Assembly: GCF_000633395.1 (NCBI RefSeq)
Contig: NZ_AYMU01000001.1
Span: 434,001 to 498,000 of the forward strand
Source of the DNA: Pseudomonas sp. PH1b
GTDB lineage: Bacteria > Pseudomonadota > Gammaproteobacteria > Pseudomonadales > Pseudomonadaceae
DNA length: 64,000 nucleotides
Direction: 5' to 3'
A program made the translations under genes and the position numbers. The notes beneath the pieces are model-generated. The model had not been told where the DNA came from. It ran no database searches and saw only the letters and a list, made by a program, of their open reading frames with translations. Of this stretch, positions 36,806 to 44,864 are shown in pieces (the first letter of the stretch is position 1; each line of letters opens with the position of its first letter).

Positions 36806-37810
36806 TCAGGCCTGCTCTCGATAGCGCCCCGGGGTCATGCCGAACCAGCGCATGCAGGCCTTGTGAAAACTGCTCTGATCGCGAAACCCCAGCAGCGCGC
36901 CGATGTACTTCACGCTGCGCATGGAGTTGCGCAGAAAGCTGTGGGCGAGCATCAGCCGGGCTTCGTCCTGTAGGGCCGAGAAGTGCACGTCTTCTCGGCT
37001 CAGGCGCCGTTGCAGGCTGCGGGCGCTGACCCCGACCACCTCGGCAATGTGCGGCAGGTCGCTGGGGGCACCCCGGGCCAGGCACTCCGCCAGGGCTCGG
37101 CGGACCCGCGCAGTCATCGAGCCGCTGAGCAGCACATTGAGCCGGGCGCGGGCGTATTCCATGTGCAGCACGTCCAGGGCCGGGTCGGCGGTGGGCAGGG
37201 CAATGGCGCAATCCTGGTTGCTGAAGGTCAGGCTGTTGTGGGGCGCGCAGAACTGTAGGTTGTCCCCCAGCAGGCGCCGCAGGGCCTGGGTGTCTGCCGG
37301 TTCCGGGTAGGTGAAGGCTGCCGTCAGCGGCCTGGGTTTGTGCTGGGGCAGCAGCCAGTGCAGCAGGCCGAGGGTCTGGGCGGCGCCGGCATCGATCAGC
37401 GCCCGCGGCATCAGCGAGGGCTCGGCGGTGACGTCGAAGCCGATCAGCTTGAGCGCCTGGGGCTTGCGCTCCAGGCACATGCAGAAACCGTTGCTGATCA
37501 GTGCGTGATAGTCCACCAGGCGTTGCAAGGCCGCGCCCAGGGTCGCGCAGGACATCACCGCGTACCCCAGGGCCTTGAGATTGGCCGGGTGGGCCTTGCC
37601 GTAGGCCAGCAGCCCGAGGTCGGGATTGCCGGTGCGCCGGGCCGCTTCGCGCATCACCTGATAGACCAGTTCCAGCCTTACGCCCTTGGGGTTCTCATCA
37701 ACGTCCTGGGCGCTGCTGCCGAATTGTTCGAGCAGGGCGTCGACATCGGCGCCACCCTCTCTCATGACATCGGCAAGCACCCGAAAGCTGGCGCTGGTCA
37801 TTCTATGCAT
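36806..37810 (-). CDS. AraC-family regulator with arabinose-binding-like N-terminal domain (OruR/ArgR-like)
   Basis: A 334-residue regulator. The N-terminal domain (LELVYQVMREAARRTGNPDLGLLAYGK, VMSCATLGAALQRLVDYHALIS) is the AraC_binding_2-like effector domain of OruR/VirS-type regulators. The C-terminal helix-turn-helix pair (PHIAEVVGVSARSLQRRLS, KYIGALLGFRDQSSFHKACMRW) binds DNA. The start at 37810 is chosen; the longer frame adds non-homologous residues. No obvious target adjoins it. Confidence 0.9.
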   Translation of the reverse strand: MHRMTSASFRVLADVMREGGADVDALLEQFGSSAQDVDENPKGVRLELVYQVMREAARRTGNPDLGLLAYGKAHPANLKALGYAVMSCATLGAALQRLVDYHALISNGFCMCLERKPQALKLIGFDVTAEPSLMPRALIDAGAAQTLGLLHWLLPQHKPRPLTAAFTYPEPADTQALRRLLGDNLQFCAPHNSLTFSNQDCAIALPTADPALDVLHMEYARARLNVLLSGSMTARVRRALAECLARGAPSDLPHIAEVVGVSARSLQRRLSREDVHFSALQDEARLMLAHSFLRNSMRSVKYIGALLGFRDQSSFHKACMRWFGMTPGRYREQA

Positions 37811-38058
37811 AGGTCTTCCTGGACTAGTGGCTAAATGATATCGATGGGGCCTTGGGCATGATTGCAATAAACAAAAGGCCGCAGACGATTAAGCGCGGAG
37901 CGGGGCTTCCGAGGACAAGCGAAAGGTGCCCGGGAACACTTCCTGAGGGGCCAGGCAGGGTCGATCATGATCGGGCAGGGACCCTTGGGTGCCAGCGACG
38001 GCCACTGCGTCGCGGCACGCTTGCAAGGGGGTGCGCTTGTCTTGCCTATGGATCTGTC

Positions 38059-38832
38059 ATGCAAAGCATCAAAGACTTTTATCGCGAACTGGCCGAGGGC
38101 CGCCTGATGCTGGCGTTCCAGCCGGTGGTGTGGCTGCCGGACAGCAGCCGGGTGCTGTACCACGAAGGCTTGCTGCGCCATGTCGATGCCCAGGGTGGCG
38201 ATGCCTATCCGCTGGCGCTGCTGGAAAAGCACCAGGTGATGCGCGAACTGGACCACAGTGTGGTGCTCAGCGTCATCGATTGCCTGCGCCGCGACCAGCG
38301 CCTGCGCCTGGGCTGCAACATCTCGGCCCAGAGCGCGATCATCGATGCCCATTGGTACGGCATCCTCGATGCGCTGCGCGATGCACCCTCGCTGGCCGCG
38401 CGATTGGTGATCGAGATCACCGAAAGTGCCACGCCGCCGAGCATCGAGGCGGCCAGCGAGTTCGTGCTGTGCCTGCGGGAACTGGGGTGCCGGGTGGCCA
38501 TCGATGATTTCGGTGCGGGCCTGGGGACCCTGGAGTTCATCCGCCAGACCCGGCCGGACATCGTCAAGATCGACAAGGGTTATATCCAGCGCGCCCGGGG
38601 CGAACTCAACAGTGCCCAGACCCTCAGCCACCTGGTGCAACTGTGCAAGACCCTGGCGCCCTGCGTGATCATCGAGGGCGTGGAGCTACCCACCGACCTG
38701 GGGCTGGCCACGGCCTGTGGTGGTGAGTGGGGGCAGGGCTACCTGTTCGGCCGCCCCCAGGTGGATCGCCTGGGGCGACGTTGCCGCCTGGCGCAGCGGG
38801 TGCCCCAGCTGTGCGCGTCGGATCAGGTGTAG
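38059..38832 (+). CDS. EAL-domain cyclic-di-GMP phosphodiesterase
   Basis: A 257-residue stand-alone EAL domain that would cleave c-di-GMP to pGpG. The signature is EGLLR (36-40) instead of EALLR, but the metal- and substrate-binding residues are present (NIS, EITES, DDFGAG, KIDKGYI, the EGVE glutamate and QGYLFGRP). Activity is therefore expected. There is no sensor or GGDEF domain, so regulation must be transcriptional or through a partner. The ribosome site before the ATG at 38059 is weak and the frame is open upstream to 37852. Confidence 0.88.
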   Translation: MQSIKDFYRELAEGRLMLAFQPVVWLPDSSRVLYHEGLLRHVDAQGGDAYPLALLEKHQVMRELDHSVVLSVIDCLRRDQRLRLGCNISAQSAIIDAHWYGILDALRDAPSLAARLVIEITESATPPSIEAASEFVLCLRELGCRVAIDDFGAGLGTLEFIRQTRPDIVKIDKGYIQRARGELNSAQTLSHLVQLCKTLAPCVIIEGVELPTDLGLATACGGEWGQGYLFGRPQVDRLGRRCRLAQRVPQLCASDQV

Positions 38833-38874
38833 CCCGGCTGCGCCAGGGCACGGCGTCTGCCCGCCTGAAGGAGG

Positions 38875-39285
38875 TCAATCAGCCTGCGGGGTGATGGGTG
38901 GGGTGTGGGCCGTCGGGTCTTGCACCTCGGCACTGATGGGCAATGCCGGCAGGTCTTCCTCGGCAATGTCTTTCATGTTCACGTGCATGTTGCGCTTGGG
39001 CCGCTCCGGCTGGAGCGCGTCGTAGGGCAGCAGCACGGTGTCGAGCGCCGCGTCCAGGGGCAGGCTGGCGATCATCAGGATCGGGCACACCACCATCACC
39101 CAGCAGCCGCCAGTGATCATGCGGGCGTAGCCCATGTCATAGCCGGTGAGCACTTGGGCGTTGGTCTTGACGCTGCGGTAGTAGCGGTCGTCGCGAAAGT
39201 CCAGGGCATTGCCGCGAGTCATGTAGGTGCCGCAGCCGGACAGCAGCAGGGTGTTGAGCAGCAACAGGTAATTGATGATTCGGAT
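38875..39285 (-). CDS. YceK/YidQ-like lipoprotein 1 (probable AUC start)
   Basis: A 136-residue predicted lipoprotein with lipobox LLSGC (N-term [M]RIINYLLLLNTLLLSGC). No ATG, GTG or TTG gives a workable signal peptide. The TTG at 39264 leaves nine residues before the cysteine and no basic residue. The codon ATC at 39285-39283 lies seven bases after GGAAG, gives an ideal n-region and aligns with the two paralogues. The mature part has the family pattern CWVMVVCPILMIASLPLDAALDTVLLPYDAL and an acidic tail of about 40 residues not found in its neighbours. It is last of three tandem genes. Function unknown. Confidence 0.75.
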   Translation of the reverse strand: MRIINYLLLLNTLLLSGCGTYMTRGNALDFRDDRYYRSVKTNAQVLTGYDMGYARMITGGCWVMVVCPILMIASLPLDAALDTVLLPYDALQPERPKRNMHVNMKDIAEEDLPALPISAEVQDPTAHTPPITPQAD

Positions 39286-39324
39286 GATCGGGCTTCCATT
39301 CAGGGCAGTGGCAGGGGGCGAGGC

Positions 39325-39600
39325 TCAGGGCTTCATCGCGTCGTAGGGCAGCAGCACGGTGTCGACGGCGGCGTCCAGGGGCAGGCTGGCGATCATCAGG
39401 ATCGGACACACCACCGTGACCCAGCAGGCGCCAGTGATCATGCGTGCGTGGCCCATGTCGTAGCCGGTGAGTATCTGCGCGTTCATGGTTGCGCCGCGGT
39501 AATAGCGATCGTCGCGCCAATCATGGCCGCTACGAACCACGTAGGTGCCGCAACCGCTTAGCAGCAGAGTATTGAGCAACAGGCAAAGGATGCTTCGGAT
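39325..39600 (-). CDS. YceK/YidQ-like lipoprotein 2 (probable AUC start)
   Basis: A 91-residue predicted lipoprotein and close paralogue of the next gene downstream (ARMITGACWVTVVCPILMIASLPLDAAVDTVLLPYDAM against its counterpart). ATC at 39600-39598 follows GGAAG by seven bases and yields [M]RSILCLLLNTLLLSGC. The only standard initiator in the frame is TTG at 39579, eight residues before the cysteine. Upstream, the frame runs without ATG, GTG or TTG to the stop of the preceding gene. The intergenic spacing of about 40 bases suggests one transcript. Confidence 0.75.
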   Translation of the reverse strand: MRSILCLLLNTLLLSGCGTYVVRSGHDWRDDRYYRGATMNAQILTGYDMGHARMITGACWVTVVCPILMIASLPLDAAVDTVLLPYDAMKP

Positions 39601-39642
39601 GATCAGGCTTCCACACAGGGTCGAAACAGGGGCCGGCGAGAG

Positions 39643-39924
39643 TCAGCGATTGATCGCGTCATAGGGCAGCAGCGCGGTGTCGGTCACGGCGTCCACCGGC
39701 AGGCTGACGATGGCCACTACCGGGCAGACGATGCTCATCCAGCAGAAGATCGTGGCATAGCCGTCGTAACCGCTGGCGCCACGCATGGTCAGCAGTTCGA
39801 TATTGGCCTGGGTGCCTTTGTAGTAGTCGTAGCTGGTATGGGAGTTGGGGGTGCGGGCGATCAGGGTGCCGCAGCCCACCAGGGACAGCAGGGACACAAC
39901 GAGCAGAGCATTGAGGGCTTTGAT
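39643..39924 (-). CDS. YceK/YidQ-like lipoprotein 3 (probable AUC start), first of three
   Basis: A 93-residue predicted lipoprotein. ATC at 39924-39922 follows AAGGA by eight bases and gives [M]KALNALLVVSLLSLVGC, an ideal lipoprotein signal. The family core is IVCPVVAIVSLPVDAVTDTALLPYDAINR. An ATG overlapping the same ribosome site (at 39932) is in another frame, and an in-frame TTG lies before the Shine-Dalgarno sequence. The long frame to 40059 starts with unrelated sequence. It is the most divergent of the three and lies first in the transcript. Confidence 0.72.
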   Translation of the reverse strand: MKALNALLVVSLLSLVGCGTLIARTPNSHTSYDYYKGTQANIELLTMRGASGYDGYATIFCWMSIVCPVVAIVSLPVDAVTDTALLPYDAINR

Positions 39925-40034
39925 GGCGCCATTCCTTAGCAAGCGGATTTTTCCGCGCGCATGGTCGCAGAAGCCCGGTGCAGAGGCTAGATTGGGCGCT
40001 GAATAAATACTGGGCGCAGTGCCGGGAGGGGGCG

Positions 40035-40346
40035 ATGAAGGAGGAGCGCAGCGTCGCACGGCTGTTCGCCGAGGAGCCGCTGTCCTGGGGGCTGCGGGGT
40101 GACCCCTATCTGTGGCGAGCCATGGCCACGCATCTGGCCCACAGGCCCTGGCCGGCCACGGCGCAGCAGTTGGAAGCGCTGATCGTCCAGGCCTTCGAGC
40201 AACTGACCGGCAGGGCCTGGAGCGCGGCAGGGCATTTCTTCGTCGAGGCCTTTGCCCATGGCGGCATGTCCAGCGGCGGGATTTCCATGGGCTTCTGGCA
40301 CGAGCGCGGCCTGCCCCTGTTGCGCGCCCGTTGGGCTCAAGCCTGA
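40035..40346 (+). CDS. Small soluble protein of unknown function
   Basis: A 103-residue protein. ATG at 40035 follows GGGAGGGGG by a few bases. It is mostly helical (WATAQQLEALIVQAFEQLTG-like pattern) with a Gly/Ser/Met-rich segment (HGGMSSGGISMG) that ends near FWHERGLPLLRARW. No family is recognised. Its stop directly abuts the convergent DinB gene. Confidence 0.65.
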   Translation: MKEERSVARLFAEEPLSWGLRGDPYLWRAMATHLAHRPWPATAQQLEALIVQAFEQLTGRAWSAAGHFFVEAFAHGGMSSGGISMGFWHERGLPLLRARWAQA

Positions 40347-40883
40347 TCAGATTGCGCTGGGTATCAGCATAAGCAGGTCGGTATCGCCGACATCCACCCC
40401 GGCCTGGGTCAGCAGGGTGCTGGCCTGGCCGCGGTGGTGGGTCTGGTGGTTGAAGAAATGCACCAGCAGGCTATAGAAATCGCGCTCGGCGACCACGCCG
40501 CGGGTGTTGGCGTAATGCAGGCTGCTGTCCAGGTCGATGTCGTTCAGGGACTGGCTGAAATCGAGAATCAACTGGTCCAGCCACTGACGCTGCTGCCAGA
40601 GCCCGCCCAGGTTAGGGAACAGCAGGCTCTTGAGGTCCCGTGGCAGGGCCACCTGCTGCAGCGGCGCCAGGGCCGCAAACTGCGCCGGGTGCTGGGCAAA
40701 CCGCTTGAGCCAGATGGTGTCGCCGGCCAGCAAATGATTGAGGGTGCCGAGGATCGAGCCGAAAAAGGCCTGCCGGTCCAGAGCCAGTTGCGCATCGGAC
40801 AGGCCCATGGCGGCGCTGTACAGCTTGCTGTTCATCCACTGGTTGTAGCGGGCCATCAGGCACAGGTGCTCGGTGCGGTTCAT
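40347..40883 (-). CDS. DinB-family protein (DUF664-like four-helix bundle)
   Basis: A 178-residue DinB/YfiT-like four-helix bundle. The putative metal triad is present: His of TLNHLLAGD (near residue 49) and HHRG (near 148-149) with a preceding His of LVHFFNHQTHH. Family members include thiol-dependent enzymes and uncharacterised stress proteins; this one carries no indication of substrate. The start at 40883 (MNRTEHLCLMARYNQWMN) is typical of the family. Confidence 0.9.
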   Translation of the reverse strand: MNRTEHLCLMARYNQWMNSKLYSAAMGLSDAQLALDRQAFFGSILGTLNHLLAGDTIWLKRFAQHPAQFAALAPLQQVALPRDLKSLLFPNLGGLWQQRQWLDQLILDFSQSLNDIDLDSSLHYANTRGVVAERDFYSLLVHFFNHQTHHRGQASTLLTQAGVDVGDTDLLMLIPSAI

Positions 40884-41189
40884 TGCCGTTCCTTGTCATG
40901 TCGGGGGCTCGATCAGGCGAGTGCAAGCTTGGCAAGCCTGGGGGCTGGCGTGCAAGGAGCGTGTTGCGCCGGAACAGCGGCAGGCACTTCCACAATCCTC
41001 GGCGTGAGCCGCCTGGCGTGAGGCCTGGCGTGAGGCCTGCCGTGCTGCGCCGGCAGCCTGGCGGGAACCGGGCTGGGCGGATGGGCGGCCCGGTGTTTTT
41101 GTATTGACTGTTGACTGCGGCACCTGGGGCCTGGCACCGGCGGTGGTAAAGTTCGCCCCTTCAGGACGAGCGATACGGGTAGCGGGCGG
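40884..41189. other. Intergenic region with 12-base tandem repeat
   Basis: The unit CCTGGCGTGAGG occurs twice in tandem at 41012-41035, followed by a partial copy to 41044. The rest of the 306 bases is unremarkable and must contain the promoters of both flanking genes. Confidence 0.5.
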
Positions 41190-42434
41190 ATGATCAAGCG
41201 AATGTGGCAACAAGGGCGCGGCCTGTGGCTGGCGCTGTTCCTGGGGCTACTGTTGCCGGCGCAGGTGTTCGCCGACCCTGCGCCGCCAGGGCTGGTGAAG
41301 GTCGCCCTGGATCGTCGGGTCATCGACCTGAGCGGTACCCTCGATGCCGTTACCCAGGAACGGCTGGAACACAAGCTTGCGGCCCTGGAGCAGCGGCGCG
41401 GCACGCAGATGGCCGTGATGCTGGTGCCCAACCTGGGCCAGCAGAGCATCGAGGCCCTGAGCAACCAGCTGTTTCGCGCATGGAAGCTGGGGCGCAAGGG
41501 GGTTGATGACGGCATCCTGCTGCTGGTGGCAAAGAATGACCACCAGGTGCGGATCGAGGTCGGCTATGGCCTGGAAGGGCAGGTCACCGACCTGCTGGCC
41601 GGGCAGATCATCGCCCGGGACCTGACCCCGGCCTTTCGCCAGGGCGACTTTGCCGGCGGAATCGACCGCGCCCTGGATGATCTGATCCTGTTGATTGACG
41701 GTGGAACCTTGCCGCAACCGGCGGCATCTTCGGCTGCGGCGCCGCTATCGGTGCCGCCGGAGGCCTATGCCCTGTTGCTGGCGTTTGTCTTCGGCTCGGT
41801 GGCCGGAGTGATGCTGGCCGCTGGCTGGCGGTGGCGCCGAGTCCTGGCCGGGCTGTTGCTGGCTGCGATATTGCTGGTGGCCGGCGTGGGTGGGCGCGAG
41901 TGGCTGGTGCAATCATTGGTGGTGCCGCTGTGCATGCTGGTGGGAGGGGCGACCTTTGCCGGCCTCTGGCAGGCGCGCCGGGTGTTTTACGGCGTGCTGG
42001 GCCTGCTGCTGTACATCGCCCTGCTGACCCTGATCAGCCGCTACCAGGGCAGCGCGACCTTTCTTTACGGCCTGGCTGCGCCGGCCAGCGTGCTGCTGGT
42101 GCTGGGCGCTCATTGGCTGTTGTTCCGAATGATGCGCAACACCTGGAGAAAGAGTTCCTGGGGGTTCCTGTGGCGGCTGGGCGTGCTGCTGGTGCTGCTT
42201 CTGCTGTTGGGCTCGGCAGTGGGCGCCTGGAGTGATGGGCTGCGCTGGCTGACGGTTTTGCCCTTCACTTATTTTCTCGCCCTGCTGCTGTTTGCCGGCA
42301 GCAGTGGCTTTCGCTGGAGCAGCGGGGGTGGCAGCAGCGGCAGCAGTGATTCGCGCTCCAGTTCCAGTTCAGGCAGTGGTTTTTCCGGGGGCGGCGGATC
42401 CAGCGGAGGGGGCGGTGCTTCGGGCAGTTGGTGA
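41190..42434 (+). CDS. TPM-domain (YgcG-like) membrane protein with Ser/Gly-rich tail
   Basis: A 414-residue inner-membrane protein. A signal peptide (LWLALFLGLLLPAQVFA-DP) is followed by a TPM_phosphatase domain (VIDLSGTLDAVTQERLEHKLAALEQ, GQQSIEALSNQLFRAWKLG, GVDDGILLLVAKNDHQVRIEVGYGLEG). Several transmembrane helices and a C-terminal tail of alternating Ser and Gly (SSGGGGSSGGGGASGSW) complete it, the classic YgcG architecture. TPM domains include plant photosystem repair proteins. The bacterial role is unclear, perhaps membrane stress. Confidence 0.88.
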   Translation: MIKRMWQQGRGLWLALFLGLLLPAQVFADPAPPGLVKVALDRRVIDLSGTLDAVTQERLEHKLAALEQRRGTQMAVMLVPNLGQQSIEALSNQLFRAWKLGRKGVDDGILLLVAKNDHQVRIEVGYGLEGQVTDLLAGQIIARDLTPAFRQGDFAGGIDRALDDLILLIDGGTLPQPAASSAAAPLSVPPEAYALLLAFVFGSVAGVMLAAGWRWRRVLAGLLLAAILLVAGVGGREWLVQSLVVPLCMLVGGATFAGLWQARRVFYGVLGLLLYIALLTLISRYQGSATFLYGLAAPASVLLVLGAHWLLFRMMRNTWRKSSWGFLWRLGVLLVLLLLLGSAVGAWSDGLRWLTVLPFTYFLALLLFAGSSGFRWSSGGGSSGSSDSRSSSSSGSGFSGGGGSSGGGGASGSW

Positions 42435-42499
42435 GCTGTTTGCCTGTTGGCATTCGGCGGCCCGACTGCTGCACAGCCGTGACCGCCGGTGCTGGTGGA

Positions 42500-42703
42500 T
42501 CAGACCACTTCGTCGATCAATGAGGTTTTTGTCGGTGTGGCTGCCACTGGGGGCTGTGCCTTGAGCTGGTCCCGGAGTTTTTCCAGGGCGTCTTTCTGCT
42601 CTTGGGTGAGGGGCGGCGGTGGCGTATCAGAGACGGGAAGGGTGATGGGAGGGTGGTTGCCGCCGCTGGTCAGTGGGGGCAAGGGGCGATTGTTGATTTC
42701 CAT
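42500..42703 (-). CDS. Small proline-rich protein of unknown function
   Basis: A 67-residue protein. AAGGA lies nine bases before the ATG at 42703. The N-terminal half is proline-rich (DTPPPPLTQ), followed by a charged helix (QEQKDALEKLRDQLKAQ) and a low-complexity tail. No family is recognised. It is convergent with the TPM-domain gene. The long upstream frame to 42892 is not preferred. Confidence 0.55.
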   Translation of the reverse strand: MEINNRPLPPLTSGGNHPPITLPVSDTPPPPLTQEQKDALEKLRDQLKAQPPVAATPTKTSLIDEVV

Positions 42704-43015
42704 GTCACTGCATCCTTGAGTGGGGGTGGAATTAACTGTAACGGCTGTTTTTCCCCTGGCTTTAGCGTGACGGATGGCCTGAATGGCCTGGGTGAGTCTC
42801 CCCAGGGCTGGGCCGTGCCAGGCGATTGCCGCGCCAGCGCGTTTTCCGGATTCACCGGTCGCCGAAGCCCCGGTGGTCGTGCGCCAGCCCATGAGGCGCG
42901 GTTCTTCCGCTGGGCTTCTGAGGTGTTGTTGTTCGCGTTGGCTTCCCGTCGGTGTTCGCGGTGCAGGAAGAAGGGCAAGCCGGACAACGCATCAGGCGGG
43001 CTGCGCAATCTTCAG
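42704..43015. other. Intergenic region upstream of rpmJ2
   Basis: About 310 bases without a supported gene between the proline-rich protein and the rpmJ2 promoter. I see no repeats or RNA. Confidence 0.4.
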
Positions 43016-43061
43016 TTGATAATTATTCTTATCTGGGAATAAGATATGTTATTACATTGTC
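43016..43061 (+). promoter_or_regulatory. Promoter and candidate Zur/Fur-type operator of rpmJ2
   Basis: A -35 TTGATA (43016-43021) and -10 TAAGAT (43040-43045) are separated by 18 bases. GATAATTATTCTTATC (43018-43033) is a GATAA/TTATC dyad, and ATATGTTATTACATT (43044-43058) is near-palindromic and AT-rich, resembling Zur boxes. Because L36 lacking zinc ligands is usually repressed by Zur, one of these is the likely operator. Confidence 0.55.
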
Positions 43062-43086
43062 GATCACCCTCCAGGAGTAGTGCCCC

Positions 43087-43236
43087 ATGAAAGTCCTGTC
43101 ATCCCTCAAGGAAGCCAAGAACCGTCACCGTGACTGCCAGATCGTCAAACGGCGCGGGCGGATTTACGTGATCTGCAAGTCCAATCCACGCTTCAAGGCG
43201 CGCCAGGGCGGGGCGAAAAACAAGAACAAGGGATGA
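43087..43236 (+). CDS. rpmJ2: Zinc-independent ribosomal protein L36 (type B, paralogue)
   Basis: A 49-residue basic protein ([20 protein letters not shown] and so on to GGAKNKNKG) matching L36 type B (YkgO-like). Unlike the housekeeping L36, it lacks the CxxC...CxxxxH zinc-binding set and keeps only two isolated cysteines (positions 17 and 30). It replaces zinc-containing L36 during zinc starvation and frees zinc. CAGGAG precedes the start. It is missing from ordinary long-ORF lists because it is short. The usual partner rpmE2 (L31 paralogue) is not adjacent. Confidence 0.92.
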   Translation: MKVLSSLKEAKNRHRDCQIVKRRGRIYVICKSNPRFKARQGGAKNKNKG

Positions 43237-43303
43237 GCCGATGGTCACCGGCAGGTGCTGGCCTGAGCGCTTCAGCGAGGCGCGATTTGCAGGCCCAGGC
43301 GCA

Positions 43304-43331
43304 AGCGCCTGATCGCCGAGGATCAGGCGCT
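43304..43331. terminator. Hairpin between convergent rpmJ2 and lipoprotein genes
   Basis: A perfect 11-bp stem (AGCGCCTGATC at 43304-43314, GATCAGGCGCT at 43321-43331) with a 6-base loop. It has no clear T-run but is central between two convergent stops, so a bidirectional terminator or mRNA-end stabiliser is likely. Confidence 0.65.
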
Positions 43332-43349
43332 GCCAGCAACACACGCGGG

Positions 43350-43550
43350 TCAATCGTGCAGCAGGCTGTCGCCGTACTGGTTGAAGCTGTTGCTCAGGGA
43401 GTTGCCGCCATTGACGTTGAGCTTGGTCATGCCGCCGCCAAGGCGGCAGTTGTCCGAGTAGCAGGAGTGAGTCGTGGGTGGGGTTCCCGAGCAGGCGCTC
43501 AGTAGCAGGGCGGTGCTTATCAAGAAAACTCTGATGCAATGCAACTTCAT
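43350..43550 (-). CDS. Small lipoprotein
   Basis: A 66-residue predicted lipoprotein with a clear lipobox (LLLSAC, cysteine near residue 20). The mature part has a Cys pair (HSCYSDNC), glycines and NGG/SNSF residues and ends LLHD. No family is recognised. It is convergent with rpmJ2. Confidence 0.8.
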   Translation of the reverse strand: MKLHCIRVFLISTALLLSACSGTPPTTHSCYSDNCRLGGGMTKLNVNGGNSLSNSFNQYGDSLLHD

Positions 43551-43793
43551 GTTCAGCAGCTCCAGACCTGGGCCCAGGATCGAGGAAAGTGGAGCCTCAT
43601 CCTACTCCGTCACATCTTGATACACATCACCCATCTGCGGGCCGTGGAAACTTTTCTCTCGAGCTTCGGGGGCTGTTCGAAATCACTGTCAGTGAGGAGA
43701 GGCGAGCCGAAGCAGCGGTTGTCGAGCGGCAGTTTGTCAGCAGGGGCAAGAACCGGTAGAACGCTCAGGTGCATTCAGAAAACAGATAGCCCC

Positions 43794-44678
43794 ATGAGTG
43801 ATATTGAGAAACCCAATGGTCGCCTGTTCGACCTCGACCTGTTGCGGGCCATCGTCACCGTGGCCGACTGCGGCAGCTTCACCACCGCTGCAAGCCGCCT
43901 GCATTCCACCCAGTCCACCATCAGCCAGAAGATTCGCCGTCTCGAGGACATGGCCGGGCACCGCCTGCTGGAGCGTGGCAACCGCGATGTATTGCCCACC
44001 GATGCCGGCGAGACGCTATTGGGGTATGCACGGCGCCTGTTGGCGTTGCATGACGAAATGGCTGAGGCGCTGTCCGGTGCCACGGTGGTGCTGACGGTGC
44101 GCATCGGCGTTCCCGATGACTTTGCAGCCGGACGTACCACCGAGCAACTGGCGGCCTTCAACCGGCGCTATCCCCAGGTCAAGCTGGAAGTCACCAGCGG
44201 CCTGAGCCGTGACCTGAGTGCCAGCTACGACCGAGGCGAACTCGACCTGGTATTGCTCAAACAACGCCAGAACAGCCGTGAGGCGCTGGTCTGCTGGCCA
44301 GAAAGGACCTGCTGGGTGGACAGCGCCAGGAACCCCTGCATCAATCTTGACCCGTTGCCCATCGTCACCTTTCCGCCACGGGGGGTGTACCGTGACGAAA
44401 TGATCAGTGCCCTGGAGTCCGTTGGCCGGCGCTGGCACATCAGTTTCACCAGTTCCAGCCTCACCAGCCTGCAATCGGCAATCGCCGACGGCATGGGCAT
44501 CGGCCTGTTGCCGCTGCGGGCGGTGACCGCGGAGCATCGGGTGTTGCCCAAGAACACCGTGCTGCCGTCGGTGGATGCCTTTGAGGTGGCCTTGCTGCAT
44601 CGCCCCGTGGCGGACCCGATGGTCAAGGCCCTGGCGCGGGTGCTGTCCCAGGTCCTGGCCCAGGAGACCGCTGGCTGA
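43794..44678 (+). CDS. LysR-family transcriptional regulator
   Basis: A 294-residue LysR-type regulator. The N-terminal winged helix-turn-helix (LDLLRAIVTVADCGSFTTAASRLHSTQSTISQKIRRLE) is followed by a substrate-binding domain. The start at 43794 is the ATG immediately before the helix-turn-helix; the longer frame is not homologous. It precedes the ureidoglycine aminohydrolase gene by 186 bases on the same strand. Its target is probably that gene or a purine-related operon, but this is inference. Confidence 0.88.
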   Translation: MSDIEKPNGRLFDLDLLRAIVTVADCGSFTTAASRLHSTQSTISQKIRRLEDMAGHRLLERGNRDVLPTDAGETLLGYARRLLALHDEMAEALSGATVVLTVRIGVPDDFAAGRTTEQLAAFNRRYPQVKLEVTSGLSRDLSASYDRGELDLVLLKQRQNSREALVCWPERTCWVDSARNPCINLDPLPIVTFPPRGVYRDEMISALESVGRRWHISFTSSSLTSLQSAIADGMGIGLLPLRAVTAEHRVLPKNTVLPSVDAFEVALLHRPVADPMVKALARVLSQVLAQETAG

Positions 44679-44864
44679 GAGGTATCTCGCATTCAATAAA
44701 TGAATAATACGGATTCCAACATTTAATTTGTGCATGCAGGCGCGGCTGGATATCGTGGTCGCCAGTAGCGGTTCGCGCCTTGCCCGGGCGCCTCGACCTG
44801 CAGCTTTGTTTACCCCGGCGCCGCTCGTACGCCGGGCAGCAAAACAACAATGAGGAGAGTCTCC

